This document shows, piece after piece, positions 43,541-51,584 of a stretch of DNA of 51,895 bases (within the stretch, counting starts at the first letter, position 1; every line of letters begins with the position of its first letter). Both the position numbers and the translations under genes were made by a program. Origin of the DNA: Bacteroidaceae bacterium (GTDB taxonomy: Bacteria > Bacteroidota > Bacteroidia > Bacteroidales > Bacteroidaceae). The notes beneath the pieces were generated by a model. That model was given only the letters and a program-made list of their open reading frames with translations, was not told the origin of the DNA and did not search any database. The DNA lies in the NCBI GenBank assembly GCA_017958545.1, contig JAGDCM010000009.1:1-51895 (forward strand). The letters are read 5' to 3'.

Positions 43541-43705
43541 ATGATGCCAGTGGACACATTCAACGATTGTTCCGGATGTAAAATAGCGTCTCTTTGCTCT
43601 CATCGCGACGCTTCGTCCTCCTGTCCGAAGGGGTGGGGCGGTGTGCTCGTCTTTGCGCTGCCGCTGCTGGCTCTCGTCGTATTATCAATTTTACTTAAAT
43701 CATAA
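43541..43705 (+). CDS. 54-residue membrane protein with RseC-like Cys motif, first gene of the rnf operon
   Basis: A small ORF: ATG at 43541, TAA at 43703-43705. It has four cysteines (C10, C13, C19, C28) in a short soluble N-terminal part, of which DCSGCKIASLC gives C-x2-C-x5-C, the same spacing as the CSSCASRAGC cluster of E. coli RseC. A hydrophobic C-terminal helix follows (GGVLVFALPLLALVVLSILL). RseC (DUF/SoxR-reducing family) genes commonly accompany rnf genes and their products help keep SoxR reduced. This looks like a miniature version lacking most of the RseC domain. The stop overlaps the rnfB ATG as TAATG, so coupling is very likely. It is too short for a usual ORF cutoff. Redox role is inference. 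Confidence 0.7.
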   Translation: MMPVDTFNDCSGCKIASLCSHRDASSSCPKGWGGVLVFALPLLALVVLSILLKS

Positions 43706-44628
43706 TGAACGTAATTCTTATTGCTGTCATCGTGCTCGGCCTTGTGGGGCTCATCAGCGCAGTAGTGCTGTTTGTGGCTTCCAAGAAGTTTGCCGTGTAC
43801 GAGGATCCGCGCATCAAGGAAGTGGGCGAGGTGTTGCCCCAGGCCAACTGCGGCGGATGCGGCTATCCCGGTTGTGCGGGTTTTGCTGCTGCCTGTGTGA
43901 AGGCCGCCGAGAGCGGATCGTTGAGTGATTTGAACTGTGCTCCCGGCGGACAAAAAGTGATGGAGCAGGTGGCCGGTATTCTGGGTTTGCAGGCTTCTGC
44001 CGCAGCACCCAAGGTGGCTGTCGTGCGCTGTCAGGGCACTTGTGATGTGCGCCCCCACGGAGTGGAGTTCGACGGAGCGCATTCGTGTCGCATTCAGAAC
44101 ATGACGGGCATGGGAGAGACGCAGTGTCTCTACGGCTGTCTGGGTGAGGGCGACTGCGAGCACGCCTGTCTGTTCGGTGCCATCAAGGTGAATCCTGTGA
44201 CGCGCATTGCGGAGGTGGATGAGTCGCTGTGTACCGGTTGCGGCGCTTGCACCAAGACCTGTCCGCGCGGTATCATCGAACTGCGTCCGCAGGGCCCGAA
44301 GGGTCGCAAGGTGGTGGTGCTCTGCAACAACAAAGACAAAGGTGCCCTCGCCACCAAGGAGTGCAAGGCCAGCTGTATCGGTTGCGGCAAGTGTGTGAAG
44401 ACCTGCGAGAAGTTTGAGGCCATCACGCTGGGTGTCAACCTCGCACACATCGACCCCGACAAGTGCAAGATGTGCCTGAAGTGCGTCGATGCCTGTCCCC
44501 GCGGTGCTATCAAGGCATTCAATTTCCCGCCGCGTCCTCCCAAGAAGGAGACCCCCGCAACGGCTCCCGCAGCAACAGTTGCGCCCGCTACTGAAGTGAA
44601 ACAGGAAAAGAAGGAGGCAGAAGCATGA
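43705..44628 (+). CDS. rnfB: Rnf electron transport complex subunit B
   Basis: A 307-residue iron-sulfur subunit. One N-terminal TM helix (residues about 2-25) is followed by the RnfB-type 4Fe-4S domain NCGGCGYPGCAGF with further cysteines. Ferredoxin-like CxxCxxCxxxC clusters appear as CTGCGACTKTCP, CIGCGKCVKTCEK and CKMCLKCVDACP. A low-complexity Pro/Ala/Lys tail ends the protein. RnfB takes electrons from ferredoxin at the membrane and passes them to the rest of the complex. The ATG overlaps the stop of the small Cys-rich gene, and the stop overlaps the rnfC start (ATGA). Confidence 0.95.
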   Translation: MNVILIAVIVLGLVGLISAVVLFVASKKFAVYEDPRIKEVGEVLPQANCGGCGYPGCAGFAAACVKAAESGSLSDLNCAPGGQKVMEQVAGILGLQASAAAPKVAVVRCQGTCDVRPHGVEFDGAHSCRIQNMTGMGETQCLYGCLGEGDCEHACLFGAIKVNPVTRIAEVDESLCTGCGACTKTCPRGIIELRPQGPKGRKVVVLCNNKDKGALATKECKASCIGCGKCVKTCEKFEAITLGVNLAHIDPDKCKMCLKCVDACPRGAIKAFNFPPRPPKKETPATAPAATVAPATEVKQEKKEAEA

Positions 44629-45983
44629 AGACATTTAGAATAGGCGGTGTACATCCCGCAGAGAACAAGTTGAGTGCCTCCTCCCCGATACGCGAGGCGG
44701 CTCTCCCCAAGCAGGCCGTATTCTCGATGTTCCAGCACATCGGTGCCCCTGCCGTTCCAGTGGTGAAGAAGGGCGACGCGGTGAAGGTAGGCACGCTGCT
44801 GGGCGAGGCCGGAGGTTTCGTCAGCGCTCCCATCTATTCCAGCGTGTCCGGTAAGGTGAGCAAGGTGGATGTGGCATTGGATGCCTCCGACACCAGGCGC
44901 ATGGCGGTGTATGTTGACGTGGAAGGCGACGAGTGGGAAGAGAGTATCGACCGCTCCACCGACCTCGTGAAACTGGCCGACCGTCCCGACCTCGACGCGA
45001 AGACCATCGTGGAGAAAATCAAGCAGGCCGGCATCGTGGGTATGGGCGGCGCCACGTTCCCCACTCACGTCAAACTGTGTCCTCCTCCCGGTCAGAAGGC
45101 CGAGTGTGTCATCATCAATGCCGTGGAGTGTGAGCCCTATCTTACTGCCGACCACCGTCTCATGCTGGAGAAAGCCGACGAGATTCTCGTGGGCGTGCAG
45201 CTCCTGATGAAGGCTGTCGCTGTGGAGAAGGGATATGTGGGCATCGAGAACAACAAGCCCGACGCCATCGTCCTGATGAAGAAGAAGGCGGAGAAATATC
45301 CCAATATAGAGATTGTTCCTCTCAAGGTGAAATATCCTCAGGGCGGTGAGAAGCAGCTGATAGACGCCGTTATAGGCCGTCAGGTGCCCGCGCCTCCCGC
45401 CATCCCCATCAATGTGGGTGCTGTGGTGCAGAATGTGGGTACGGCCTTTGCTGTCTACGAGGCAGTGATGAAGAACAAACCTCTCATCTCGCGCGTCATC
45501 ACCGTGACGGGCAAGAGTGTGAAGCAACCCTCCAACCTCATGGCGCGTCTGGGCACTCCCTTCCAGCAGCTCATCGACGAGTGCGGCGGTCTGCCCGAGG
45601 ACACCGGTAAGGTAATCGGCGGCGGTCCCATGATGGGCAAGGCGCTCATTTCGCTCGATATTCCCATGACGAAAGGTTCGTCGGGACTTCTGATAATGAA
45701 CGACAAGGAGGCTCGCCGCACGGCTCCGCAGCCCTGTATCCGTTGCGCCAAATGTGTCAGCGCGTGCCCGATGGGTCTCGAACCCTTCCTGCTCGCCACA
45801 GCCTCTTCGCAGCATATGTGGGAAACGACGGAAAAGAACAATATCACCTCCTGCATCGAGTGCGGTTCGTGTGCCTTCACCTGTCCTTCGCATCGTCCTC
45901 TTCTGGATATGATACGTCTGGGCAAGACCACGGTAATGGGTATTATTAAAGCCAGAGCGGCAGCCAACGCTCCCAAAAAGTAG
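44625..45983 (+). CDS. rnfC: Rnf electron transport complex subunit C
   Basis: A 452-residue peripheral subunit that binds FMN and NADH and carries electrons to or from NAD. Visible are the RnfC N-terminal barrel-sandwich region (GAPAVPVVKKGDAVKVGTLL), the GMGGATFPTHVKL nucleotide-binding motif near residue 137, NAVECEPYLTADHR, GGGPMMGKAL, and two C-terminal 4Fe-4S clusters CIRCAKCVSACP and CIECGSCAFTCP. It lacks the long Ala-rich tail of gamma-proteobacterial RnfC. It overlaps rnfB by four bases; rnfD starts 11 bp after. Confidence 0.96.
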   Translation: MKTFRIGGVHPAENKLSASSPIREAALPKQAVFSMFQHIGAPAVPVVKKGDAVKVGTLLGEAGGFVSAPIYSSVSGKVSKVDVALDASDTRRMAVYVDVEGDEWEESIDRSTDLVKLADRPDLDAKTIVEKIKQAGIVGMGGATFPTHVKLCPPPGQKAECVIINAVECEPYLTADHRLMLEKADEILVGVQLLMKAVAVEKGYVGIENNKPDAIVLMKKKAEKYPNIEIVPLKVKYPQGGEKQLIDAVIGRQVPAPPAIPINVGAVVQNVGTAFAVYEAVMKNKPLISRVITVTGKSVKQPSNLMARLGTPFQQLIDECGGLPEDTGKVIGGGPMMGKALISLDIPMTKGSSGLLIMNDKEARRTAPQPCIRCAKCVSACPMGLEPFLLATASSQHMWETTEKNNITSCIECGSCAFTCPSHRPLLDMIRLGKTTVMGIIKARAAANAPKK

Positions 45984-45994
45984 TTAAAAGCATT

Positions 45995-46975
45995 ATGAAT
46001 AAACTAATTGTTTCCCTTTCGCCCCATGTTCACAGTGGAGATTCCATTGAGAAGAACATGTACGGCGTGGTGATAGCATTGGTGCCTGCGCTCCTGTGCT
46101 CCCTATACTTCTTCGGTCTGGGAGCTCTTGTGGTGCTTCTCACCAGTGTCCTGTCATGTGTATTCTTCGAGTGGAGCATCAGCCGCTTCATCCTCGGACG
46201 CCAGGAACTCACCGTCACCGACGGCAGTGCCATACTCACGGGCATGCTGCTCGGTTTCAACCTTCCCTCCAACCTCCCCATCTGGATTATCATCGTGGGT
46301 GCGCTGGTGGCTATCGGTGTGGGCAAGATGACGTTCGGCGGTTTGGGGCAGAATCCCTTCAATCCCGCGCTCGTCGGTCGTGTGTTCCTCCTGATATCCT
46401 TCCCCGTGGCTATGACCTCGTGGCCCGAGAGCGGCAGTTTCTCCTATGCGGATGCTGCCACTGGAGCCACTCCGCTTTATATCATGGGTCAGGCCATCAG
46501 CGAGCAGGATGCCTCTTTGCTCAAGCAGCTTCCCTCTGCCTTCGACATGCTCGTGGGCCGCACGGGCGGTTCGCTGGGTGAGGTGAGTGCCCTGGCTCTG
46601 CTCATCGGTGCCCTTTATATGATATGGAGAAAGATTATCACGTGGCACATTCCCGTGAGCATCCTCGCCACGGTGTTCGTGCTGGCCGGTGTGCTCCATC
46701 TGGTGAGCCCCTGCTATGCAGACCCTGTCAGCGTCGTTCTCTCGGGCGGTCTCATGCTGGGTGCCTGCTTCATGGCTACCGACTATGTGACATCGCCCAT
46801 GACACCCAAGGGACAGATTATCTACGGCATCGCCATCGGTTTCCTCACCGTCGTCATCCGTGCGTGGGGTGCCTATCCGGAGGGTATGTCGTTTGCCATT
46901 CTCATCATGAATGCCTTCGTGCCCCTTATCAACAATTATTGCAAACCTAAACTGTTCGGGGAGGTAAGTCGATGA
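45995..46975 (+). CDS. rnfD: Rnf electron transport complex subunit D
   Basis: A 326-residue integral membrane subunit of the NqrB/RnfD family, with about nine predicted TM helices. A covalently attached FMN is expected on the Thr in ATGATPLYIMG (near residue 155), the equivalent of the NqrB/RnfD flavinylation site. Other family segments are TDGSAILTGMLLGFNLP, FGGLGQNPFNPALVGRVFLL and FMATDYVTSPMTPKGQIIYG. RnfD is part of the ion-translocating core. Its stop overlaps the rnfG start (ATGA). Confidence 0.95.
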   Translation: MNKLIVSLSPHVHSGDSIEKNMYGVVIALVPALLCSLYFFGLGALVVLLTSVLSCVFFEWSISRFILGRQELTVTDGSAILTGMLLGFNLPSNLPIWIIIVGALVAIGVGKMTFGGLGQNPFNPALVGRVFLLISFPVAMTSWPESGSFSYADAATGATPLYIMGQAISEQDASLLKQLPSAFDMLVGRTGGSLGEVSALALLIGALYMIWRKIITWHIPVSILATVFVLAGVLHLVSPCYADPVSVVLSGGLMLGACFMATDYVTSPMTPKGQIIYGIAIGFLTVVIRAWGAYPEGMSFAILIMNAFVPLINNYCKPKLFGEVSR

Positions 46976-47571
46976 AGAAATTACAGTCTACATGGTACAA
47001 TATGTCTATTGTACTCACTCTTATCAGCGTCGTTGCCGGTGCGGCTCTCGCCTATGTCAACGACATCACCTACGAACCCATCCAGAAGATCAAGGAGCAG
47101 CAGCTTCAGGACGGTATCAAGGCTGTGCTTTCTGCCGATAAGGTGAAGGTGCAGTCCGTCGACACGCTGGACGGTGTCATCGTCTACGTCACCAACAAGG
47201 GCAAGGCCGTTCAGGCTTCCGACCCCAACGGCTTCGGCGGCAAACTCACCGTGCTGGTGGGCTTCGACAAGCGGGGTGCCATTCAGGGCTACCGTGTGCT
47301 TGAGAGTGCAGAGACTCCGGGTCTAGGTGCCAAGGCCGCCGAGTGGTTCCAGAAAGGCAGCAAGGGCTGCATCATCGGTATGTCGCCTGCCAAGAACAAT
47401 ATGACGGTGAAGCAGGACGGGGGAGACGTGGATGCCATCACGGCTTCTACAATCACTTCGCGCGCTTTCCTGCGCTGTGTCAACGCTGCCTATGAGGCAT
47501 TCGCCAAGGGGGCAGAGACGGAGACCGACGGCGAGAGCGGTGCCACGCGTCAGTATGATGATAACTATTAA
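46972..47571 (+). CDS. rnfG: Rnf electron transport complex subunit G
   Basis: A 199-residue subunit with one N-terminal TM helix (about 10-30) and a periplasmic FMN-binding domain. The flavinylation motif is DAITASTITSRAF (Thr near residue 162), and GYRVLESAETPGLGAKA is the characteristic FMN-domain segment. RnfG carries covalent FMN in the exported part and passes electrons to RnfD/E. It is translationally coupled to rnfD and followed by rnfE after a 16-bp gap that has a clear GAGGA ribosome binding site. Confidence 0.94.
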   Translation: MKKLQSTWYNMSIVLTLISVVAGAALAYVNDITYEPIQKIKEQQLQDGIKAVLSADKVKVQSVDTLDGVIVYVTNKGKAVQASDPNGFGGKLTVLVGFDKRGAIQGYRVLESAETPGLGAKAAEWFQKGSKGCIIGMSPAKNNMTVKQDGGDVDAITASTITSRAFLRCVNAAYEAFAKGAETETDGESGATRQYDDNY

Positions 47572-47587
47572 TGAGGAGGACTAACGT

Positions 47588-48169
47588 ATGAATCAGATAA
47601 AAGTTCTATGGAACGGTATTGTCAAGGAGAATCCCACCTTTGTGCTCCTTCTTGGCATGTGTCCCACTCTGGGCACCACGTCAAGTGCCGTAAACGGTAT
47701 GTCGATGGGTCTCGCCACCATGGCGGTGCTCGTCTTCTCCAATCTCATCATCTCGCTCATCAAGAATTTCATTCCCGACATGGTGCGCATTCCCTCCTTC
47801 ATCGTGGTGATAGCCTCCCTTGTCACTATTCTTCAGATGGTCATCAAGGCGTATGCGCCTGAGATAGATGCTTCGCTCGGACTCTTCATTCCGCTCATTG
47901 TGGTCAACTGCATCATTCTGGGTCGTGCTGAGGCTTTCGCTGCGAAAAACGGTCCCATTTCCTCCATCTCCGACGGTATCGGCATGGGACTTGGTTTCAC
48001 CATCGCTCTCACGCTGCTCGGTGCTGTGCGTGAACTGCTCGGCACGGGTCGCGTCTTCTCCTTCGAGATATTCTCCGAGGACTACGGTGCACTGGTATTC
48101 GTCCTAGCTCCCGGTGCCTTCATCGCTCTGGGCTATCTCATCGCTATTGTCAATCGCATCAAGAACTAA
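47588..48169 (+). CDS. rnfE: Rnf electron transport complex subunit E
   Basis: A 193-residue integral membrane protein of the NqrD/RnfE family with about six TM helices. Typical segments are WNGIVKENPTFVLLLGMCPTLGTT at the N terminus (the conserved Cys that ligates the intramembrane FeS centre in this family), NCIILGRAEAFAAKN and GRVFSFEIFSEDYGAL. Together with RnfA it forms the ion-translocating membrane pair. Confidence 0.95.
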   Translation: MNQIKVLWNGIVKENPTFVLLLGMCPTLGTTSSAVNGMSMGLATMAVLVFSNLIISLIKNFIPDMVRIPSFIVVIASLVTILQMVIKAYAPEIDASLGLFIPLIVVNCIILGRAEAFAAKNGPISSISDGIGMGLGFTIALTLLGAVRELLGTGRVFSFEIFSEDYGALVFVLAPGAFIALGYLIAIVNRIKN

Positions 48170-48185
48170 ATAAGACTCTTTCATT

Positions 48186-48806
48186 ATGGCATACATTCTT
48201 ATAGTCATCACTGCGATATTCGTCAACAATATTGTTCTCTCCCAGTTCCTCGGCATCTGTCCGTTCCTCGGCGTGTCCAAGAAGGTGGAGAGTGCTCTCG
48301 GCATGGGTGCCGCCGTTGCTTTCGTGCTCACCATTGCCACTGTTGTCACCTATCTCATACAGGTCTTTGTCCTTGAGGCTTACGGCTTGGAGTATCTGCA
48401 GACCATTGCCTTCATCCTCGTGATTGCCGCTTTGGTGCAGATGGTGGAGATTATTCTCAAGAAGGTGAATCCCGCGCTCTATCAGGCTCTGGGCGTGTTC
48501 CTTCCCCTGATTACCACCAACTGCTGCATCCTCGGCGTTGCCATCCTCGTGGCCGGCGGCACCTACAATGCCCAGGGTCTTGAGCCCAATCTTCTCACGG
48601 GTATTGTCTTTGCCCTCTCCACGGCAGTGGGTTTTGCTCTTGCCCTTGTGATTTTCGCCGGTATGCGCGAGCAGCTCTCCATGATGAACATCCCCATCGG
48701 TATGCAGGGCATGCCCATCGCCCTTGTCACGGCAGGTCTTCTTGCCATGGCATTCATGGGTTTCAGTGGCGTGGACAACGGACTCTCGAAAGCTCTCGGA
48801 CTTTAG
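48186..48806 (+). CDS. rnfA: Rnf electron transport complex subunit A
   Basis: A 206-residue integral membrane protein of the NqrE/RnfA family with about six TM helices. Family segments are FVNNIVLSQFLGICPFLGVSKK (conserved Cys for the intramembrane FeS centre) and LPLITTNCCILGVAILV. It is the last gene of the operon, starts 16 bp after rnfE and is followed by a strong terminator at 48859-48886. The operon order B-C-D-G-E-A is usual in Bacteroidales. Confidence 0.95.
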   Translation: MAYILIVITAIFVNNIVLSQFLGICPFLGVSKKVESALGMGAAVAFVLTIATVVTYLIQVFVLEAYGLEYLQTIAFILVIAALVQMVEIILKKVNPALYQALGVFLPLITTNCCILGVAILVAGGTYNAQGLEPNLLTGIVFALSTAVGFALALVIFAGMREQLSMMNIPIGMQGMPIALVTAGLLAMAFMGFSGVDNGLSKALGL

Positions 48807-48858
48807 GACGCTCATTTTTAGCGTGTCCGAGTTGGCCGACTTGGCCGAGATAAGAAAA

Positions 48859-48886
48859 AACGACATCCGAAAGGGTGTCGTTTTTT
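48859..48886 (+). terminator. Intrinsic terminator of the rnf operon
   Basis: AACGACATCC (48859-48868) pairs with GGGTGTCGTT (48873-48882), with one G-U pair, around a GAAA tetraloop, followed by more T residues. It is about 50 bp after rnfA. Confidence 0.85.
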
Positions 48887-48940
48887 GTTCCAAAATACAA
48901 AAAAACAGCCTCTTTCTTAAAAAAAATTAAAGAAAAAAAG

Positions 48941-48968
48941 TTGTTTTAGTAAAAAACACCTATATTTG
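48941..48968 (+). promoter_or_regulatory. Promoter of the exported-protein operon
   Basis: TTG (48941-48943) and TATATTTG (48961-48968) are 17 bp apart, slightly short of the ideal 19-20. The first ATG of the operon is at 49024, giving a leader of about 50 nt. Confidence 0.6.
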
Positions 48969-49023
48969 TGATGCAATTTTGAAGAAAAAACAGGTTAACT
49001 ACCTTTAAAGTAATTAATAAATT

Positions 49024-49515
49024 ATGTTTAAAACACGAAATTATAGATTATTAGCTTGCGTTGCAATGGCATTGATGCTTGTTGTGAACGTGGCGGCGAA
49101 GGACAAGAAAACGGCTGTAGAACCTGCAAGCTATGAAATCATGGGCGCCGGTTCCGGCACTGAGGGCACGTGCCTTGTGAAGGTGTATGTCTATGGAAAT
49201 GCCACGGATGCAGCCATCAAGAGGGCTGCTGTGCACGGTGTCATCTTCCGCGGTTTCAGCGGCACGTCAAGCGGTGCTTCCCAGCCCGCAATGGCATCGG
49301 AGTCGCTGGAGGAGACCTATCGCGACTTCTTCAAGTCGTTTCTTGACGAGAAGGGCGCTTGCCAGAACTATGCAAGCATCGTGCCTGCAAGCTACGAGCG
49401 CATAAAAACGCAGAAAGGTACAAAGGTCGGAGCTGTGGTGCAGGTAATGCGCGCGGCATTGCGTAAGGAATTGGAAAAACAGGAAATAATAAAATCCCTG
49501 TCATCAGGCTTTTAA
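49024..49515 (+). CDS. Exported protein, member A of a tandem paralogue pair
   Basis: A 163-residue protein with a signal peptide (MFKTRNYRLLACVAMALMLVVNVAAK). The mature part is an alpha/beta domain: YEIMGAGSGTEGTCLVKVYVYG, an AIKRAAVHGVIFRGF helix-strand unit, ESLEETYRDFFKSFL, and a C-terminal KTQKGTKVGAVVQVMRAALRKELE. The 157-aa product of 50135 has the same order of motifs, so the two are paralogues flanking a beta-barrel gene. The domain is not recognised; the pattern of a repeated strand-helix unit ending in a membrane- or partner-binding helix resembles LPP20/CsgG-associated lipoprotein folds. Function is unknown. It is the first gene of the operon. Confidence 0.78.
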   Translation: MFKTRNYRLLACVAMALMLVVNVAAKDKKTAVEPASYEIMGAGSGTEGTCLVKVYVYGNATDAAIKRAAVHGVIFRGFSGTSSGASQPAMASESLEETYRDFFKSFLDEKGACQNYASIVPASYERIKTQKGTKVGAVVQVMRAALRKELEKQEIIKSLSSGF

Positions 49516-49540
49516 TTAACAATATAAAGGAGAGATGGAT

Positions 49541-50116
49541 ATGAAAAAGACTTTAATCTTGTTTTGTATGATTGCCATGTCTTCAGTGGCTATGGCACAG
49601 TATCGTGATGTGAAACTGCCACCCGAAACACCCCGTAGCCGCTACCACGACAGCGACCTCGCCGACAAGGGTTTCTGGACAGCCGGTGAGTTCTCAGGCG
49701 GTTCCACATTGAGCAGCGAATTCCCCTGCGCCCAGTTCTTGCAGTTGACGTGGACAGCTGGCTACCGCTTCAATCAGTATATCCGCATCGGTGCCGGTCT
49801 CGGTGCTAAGGTTTATGTGAACAACGGTCCCAAGTTGCGTGCTTACGACAGCAATTGGACGGCTCCCTTCTTTGTGAATGCCCGCGGTAACTTCATGGCT
49901 CAGGAGGACAGGGGATTCTCTCCCTACTGGTCGATGAATGTCGGTTATGTGGTGAAGGACGGTTTCTTCATGTCACCCACGCTCGGCATACGCTACGGTG
50001 CGAAGCGCAGTGATTTCCTGTTGGGTATCAGCTACAGTCTCAACCGGATAGACAATTGGCCGACAGTGGACAAGTTTACGCATAGTCTCATGCTGGTCTT
50101 GGGATATGAATATTAA
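49541..50116 (+). CDS. Outer membrane beta-barrel-like exported protein
   Basis: A 191-residue protein starting at the ATG at 49541, which is 8 nt after an AAGGAG site; the in-frame ATG at 49535 is too close to it. The signal peptide is MKKTLILFCMIAMSSVAMAQ. The mature protein alternates hydrophobic and polar residues in antiparallel strands (LQLTWTAGYRFNQYIRIGAG, APFFVNARGNFMAQED, YWSMNVGYVVKDGFFMSPT, FLLGISYSLNRID) and ends SLMLVLGYEY, with a terminal aromatic residue as expected for BAM-assembled barrels. About eight strands are likely. It sits between the two paralogous exported proteins. Confidence 0.78.
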   Translation: MKKTLILFCMIAMSSVAMAQYRDVKLPPETPRSRYHDSDLADKGFWTAGEFSGGSTLSSEFPCAQFLQLTWTAGYRFNQYIRIGAGLGAKVYVNNGPKLRAYDSNWTAPFFVNARGNFMAQEDRGFSPYWSMNVGYVVKDGFFMSPTLGIRYGAKRSDFLLGISYSLNRIDNWPTVDKFTHSLMLVLGYEY

Positions 50117-50134
50117 TAAAAAAGGAGGAATACT

Positions 50135-50608
50135 ATGAAAAAGATTCTGTTTGCTATTTGCGCCCTCATGGGACTCACAGTGAACGTGAGTGCTCAGGGC
50201 AGTGCCCGTCCCATCAGTGTGTCGGTGGAGTGTCTGGGCGTGGAAATGGACGGCAGCCAGACTCTGCGTGTGGCAGGAACGGGCAGAAACAGGAGCGATG
50301 CCCGCGAACAGTGTAAGAAGAATGCCGTATGGGCTGTGATTTTCTATGGTGTGAAGGAACAGGCCGGGAAGGGTTGTGACGTGCGTCCTCTCGTCATGGA
50401 AGTGAATGCTCAGGAGAGATACGAGGAATATTTCAACCGTTTCTTTGCCGACGGCGGTCCTTATCTGGAGTATGTTTCCCTGCGCGATACAAAACGCGGC
50501 AGCACAGAGCACAAGAAGGACAAGATAGGTGCCACCTATTATCTCACCGTGCGCGTGTTGCGTTCGCAGTTGAAGGCCCGTCTCAAGGAAGACAATGTTA
50601 TTGATTAA
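50135..50608 (+). CDS. Exported protein, member B of the tandem paralogue pair
   Basis: A 157-residue protein with a signal peptide (MKKILFAICALMGLTVNVSAQ). It shares motif order with the 49024 product: SVECLGVEMDGSQTLRVAGTG, then a NAVWAVIFYGV helix-strand unit, ERYEEYFNRFFADGGPYLEY, and a C-terminal KDKIGATYYLTVRVLRSQLK. Sequence identity is low, so the two have diverged and probably have distinct roles. An AAAGGAGGAA ribosome binding site precedes the ATG, stronger than usual for this genome. The DUF6175-like gene begins 12 bp after the stop. Confidence 0.78.
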   Translation: MKKILFAICALMGLTVNVSAQGSARPISVSVECLGVEMDGSQTLRVAGTGRNRSDAREQCKKNAVWAVIFYGVKEQAGKGCDVRPLVMEVNAQERYEEYFNRFFADGGPYLEYVSLRDTKRGSTEHKKDKIGATYYLTVRVLRSQLKARLKEDNVID

Positions 50609-50620
50609 AGTTTTTGGACT

Positions 50621-51571
50621 ATGAAGAAGATATTTTTATCACTGATGTTGCTCCTGGCAGCTGCATCTGCTTTTTCCCAGGCAAAGAAGCCTACATTGAT
50701 GGTGGTGCCCAGTGATGTGTGGTGCAATAAGAACGGATTTGTTCAGACGTTCGACAATCAGGGCATCAGCGAGACGGTGCCCGACTACAAGGCAGCTCTT
50801 TCCAATAATATGGACCTCGTTGCTGTCACCACAAAGATAGGCAGTCTGATGGCGGACCGCGGTTTCCCCCTCAAGGATATGGCGCAGACCATCAAGAGTA
50901 TCTCTACGCTTTCCACGGAAGACCGTCTGATTCAGAGCAAGACCTCCGGCGCCAGTATGACGGAAAGTCCTCTCGACCGCTTCCGCCGCACGGCAAAGGC
51001 CGACATCTTTCTGGAGGTGACGTGGAATGTCACGACTACGGGTCCCAAGAAGCAGGTGACCTATATGCTCGCCGGCAAGGATGCCTATTCCGGCAAGCAG
51101 GTGGCCGGTGCCGAGGGTACGGGTGCGCCGTCCTTTGCTGCCGACCTTCCTCTGCTTTTGGAGGAGGCTGTGCAGGACCACATGGAGGCATTCTGCGCTC
51201 AGTTGCAGAGCCATTTCGAGGATATGATGCAAAACGGACGTGAGTGCGTACTCGATGTGCGTGTGTGGGACAACGGCAGCGGCATAGATCTGGAGACGGA
51301 ATACGAGGGTCAGGAGCTCATCGATGTCATCGACAACTGGCTTGCCGACAACACCGTGCAGCACCGCTTCAATAAGTCGGATGCCACGGAGAATTTTGCT
51401 CTCTACGAGCAGGTGCGCATCCCTCTCTACAAGCCCAACGGACAGGCTATGGATATGGATGCCTTTGCCCGCAGTCTTCGCAGCTATCTCTCCAAGCCTC
51501 CCTACAGCATTCCCTGTAAGGTCATCAACAGAGGACTGGGACGTGCGTTGCTCGTCATAGGTGAAAAGTAA
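50621..51571 (+). CDS. Exported protein, DUF6175-like with CsgG/LpoB-like features
   Basis: A 316-residue protein with a signal peptide (MKKIFLSLMLLLAAASAFSQA). The N-terminal half has an alternating strand/helix pattern: KPTLMVVPSDVWCNKNGF, a helix near residues 75-95, then KADIFLEVTWNVTTTGPKKQ and DAYSGKQVAGAEGTG near residue 160, close to the D-x-x-T/S-G-K pattern of LpoB/CsgG-type domains that act as lipoprotein activators or outer membrane pore subunits. The C-terminal half (about 190-316) is a second alpha/beta domain. I believe this is the DUF6175 family of Bacteroidales but cannot confirm it here. There is no lipobox Cys in the signal peptide. Confidence 0.72.
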   Translation: MKKIFLSLMLLLAAASAFSQAKKPTLMVVPSDVWCNKNGFVQTFDNQGISETVPDYKAALSNNMDLVAVTTKIGSLMADRGFPLKDMAQTIKSISTLSTEDRLIQSKTSGASMTESPLDRFRRTAKADIFLEVTWNVTTTGPKKQVTYMLAGKDAYSGKQVAGAEGTGAPSFAADLPLLLEEAVQDHMEAFCAQLQSHFEDMMQNGRECVLDVRVWDNGSGIDLETEYEGQELIDVIDNWLADNTVQHRFNKSDATENFALYEQVRIPLYKPNGQAMDMDAFARSLRSYLSKPPYSIPCKVINRGLGRALLVIGEK

Positions 51572-51584
51572 GTAACTAAAGAGT

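Noticed and set aside
44130-45893. 587-aa ORF on the minus strand
   Set aside because: It lies opposite rnfB and rnfC, whose motifs are unambiguous. The shadow is Gly/His/Arg-rich.
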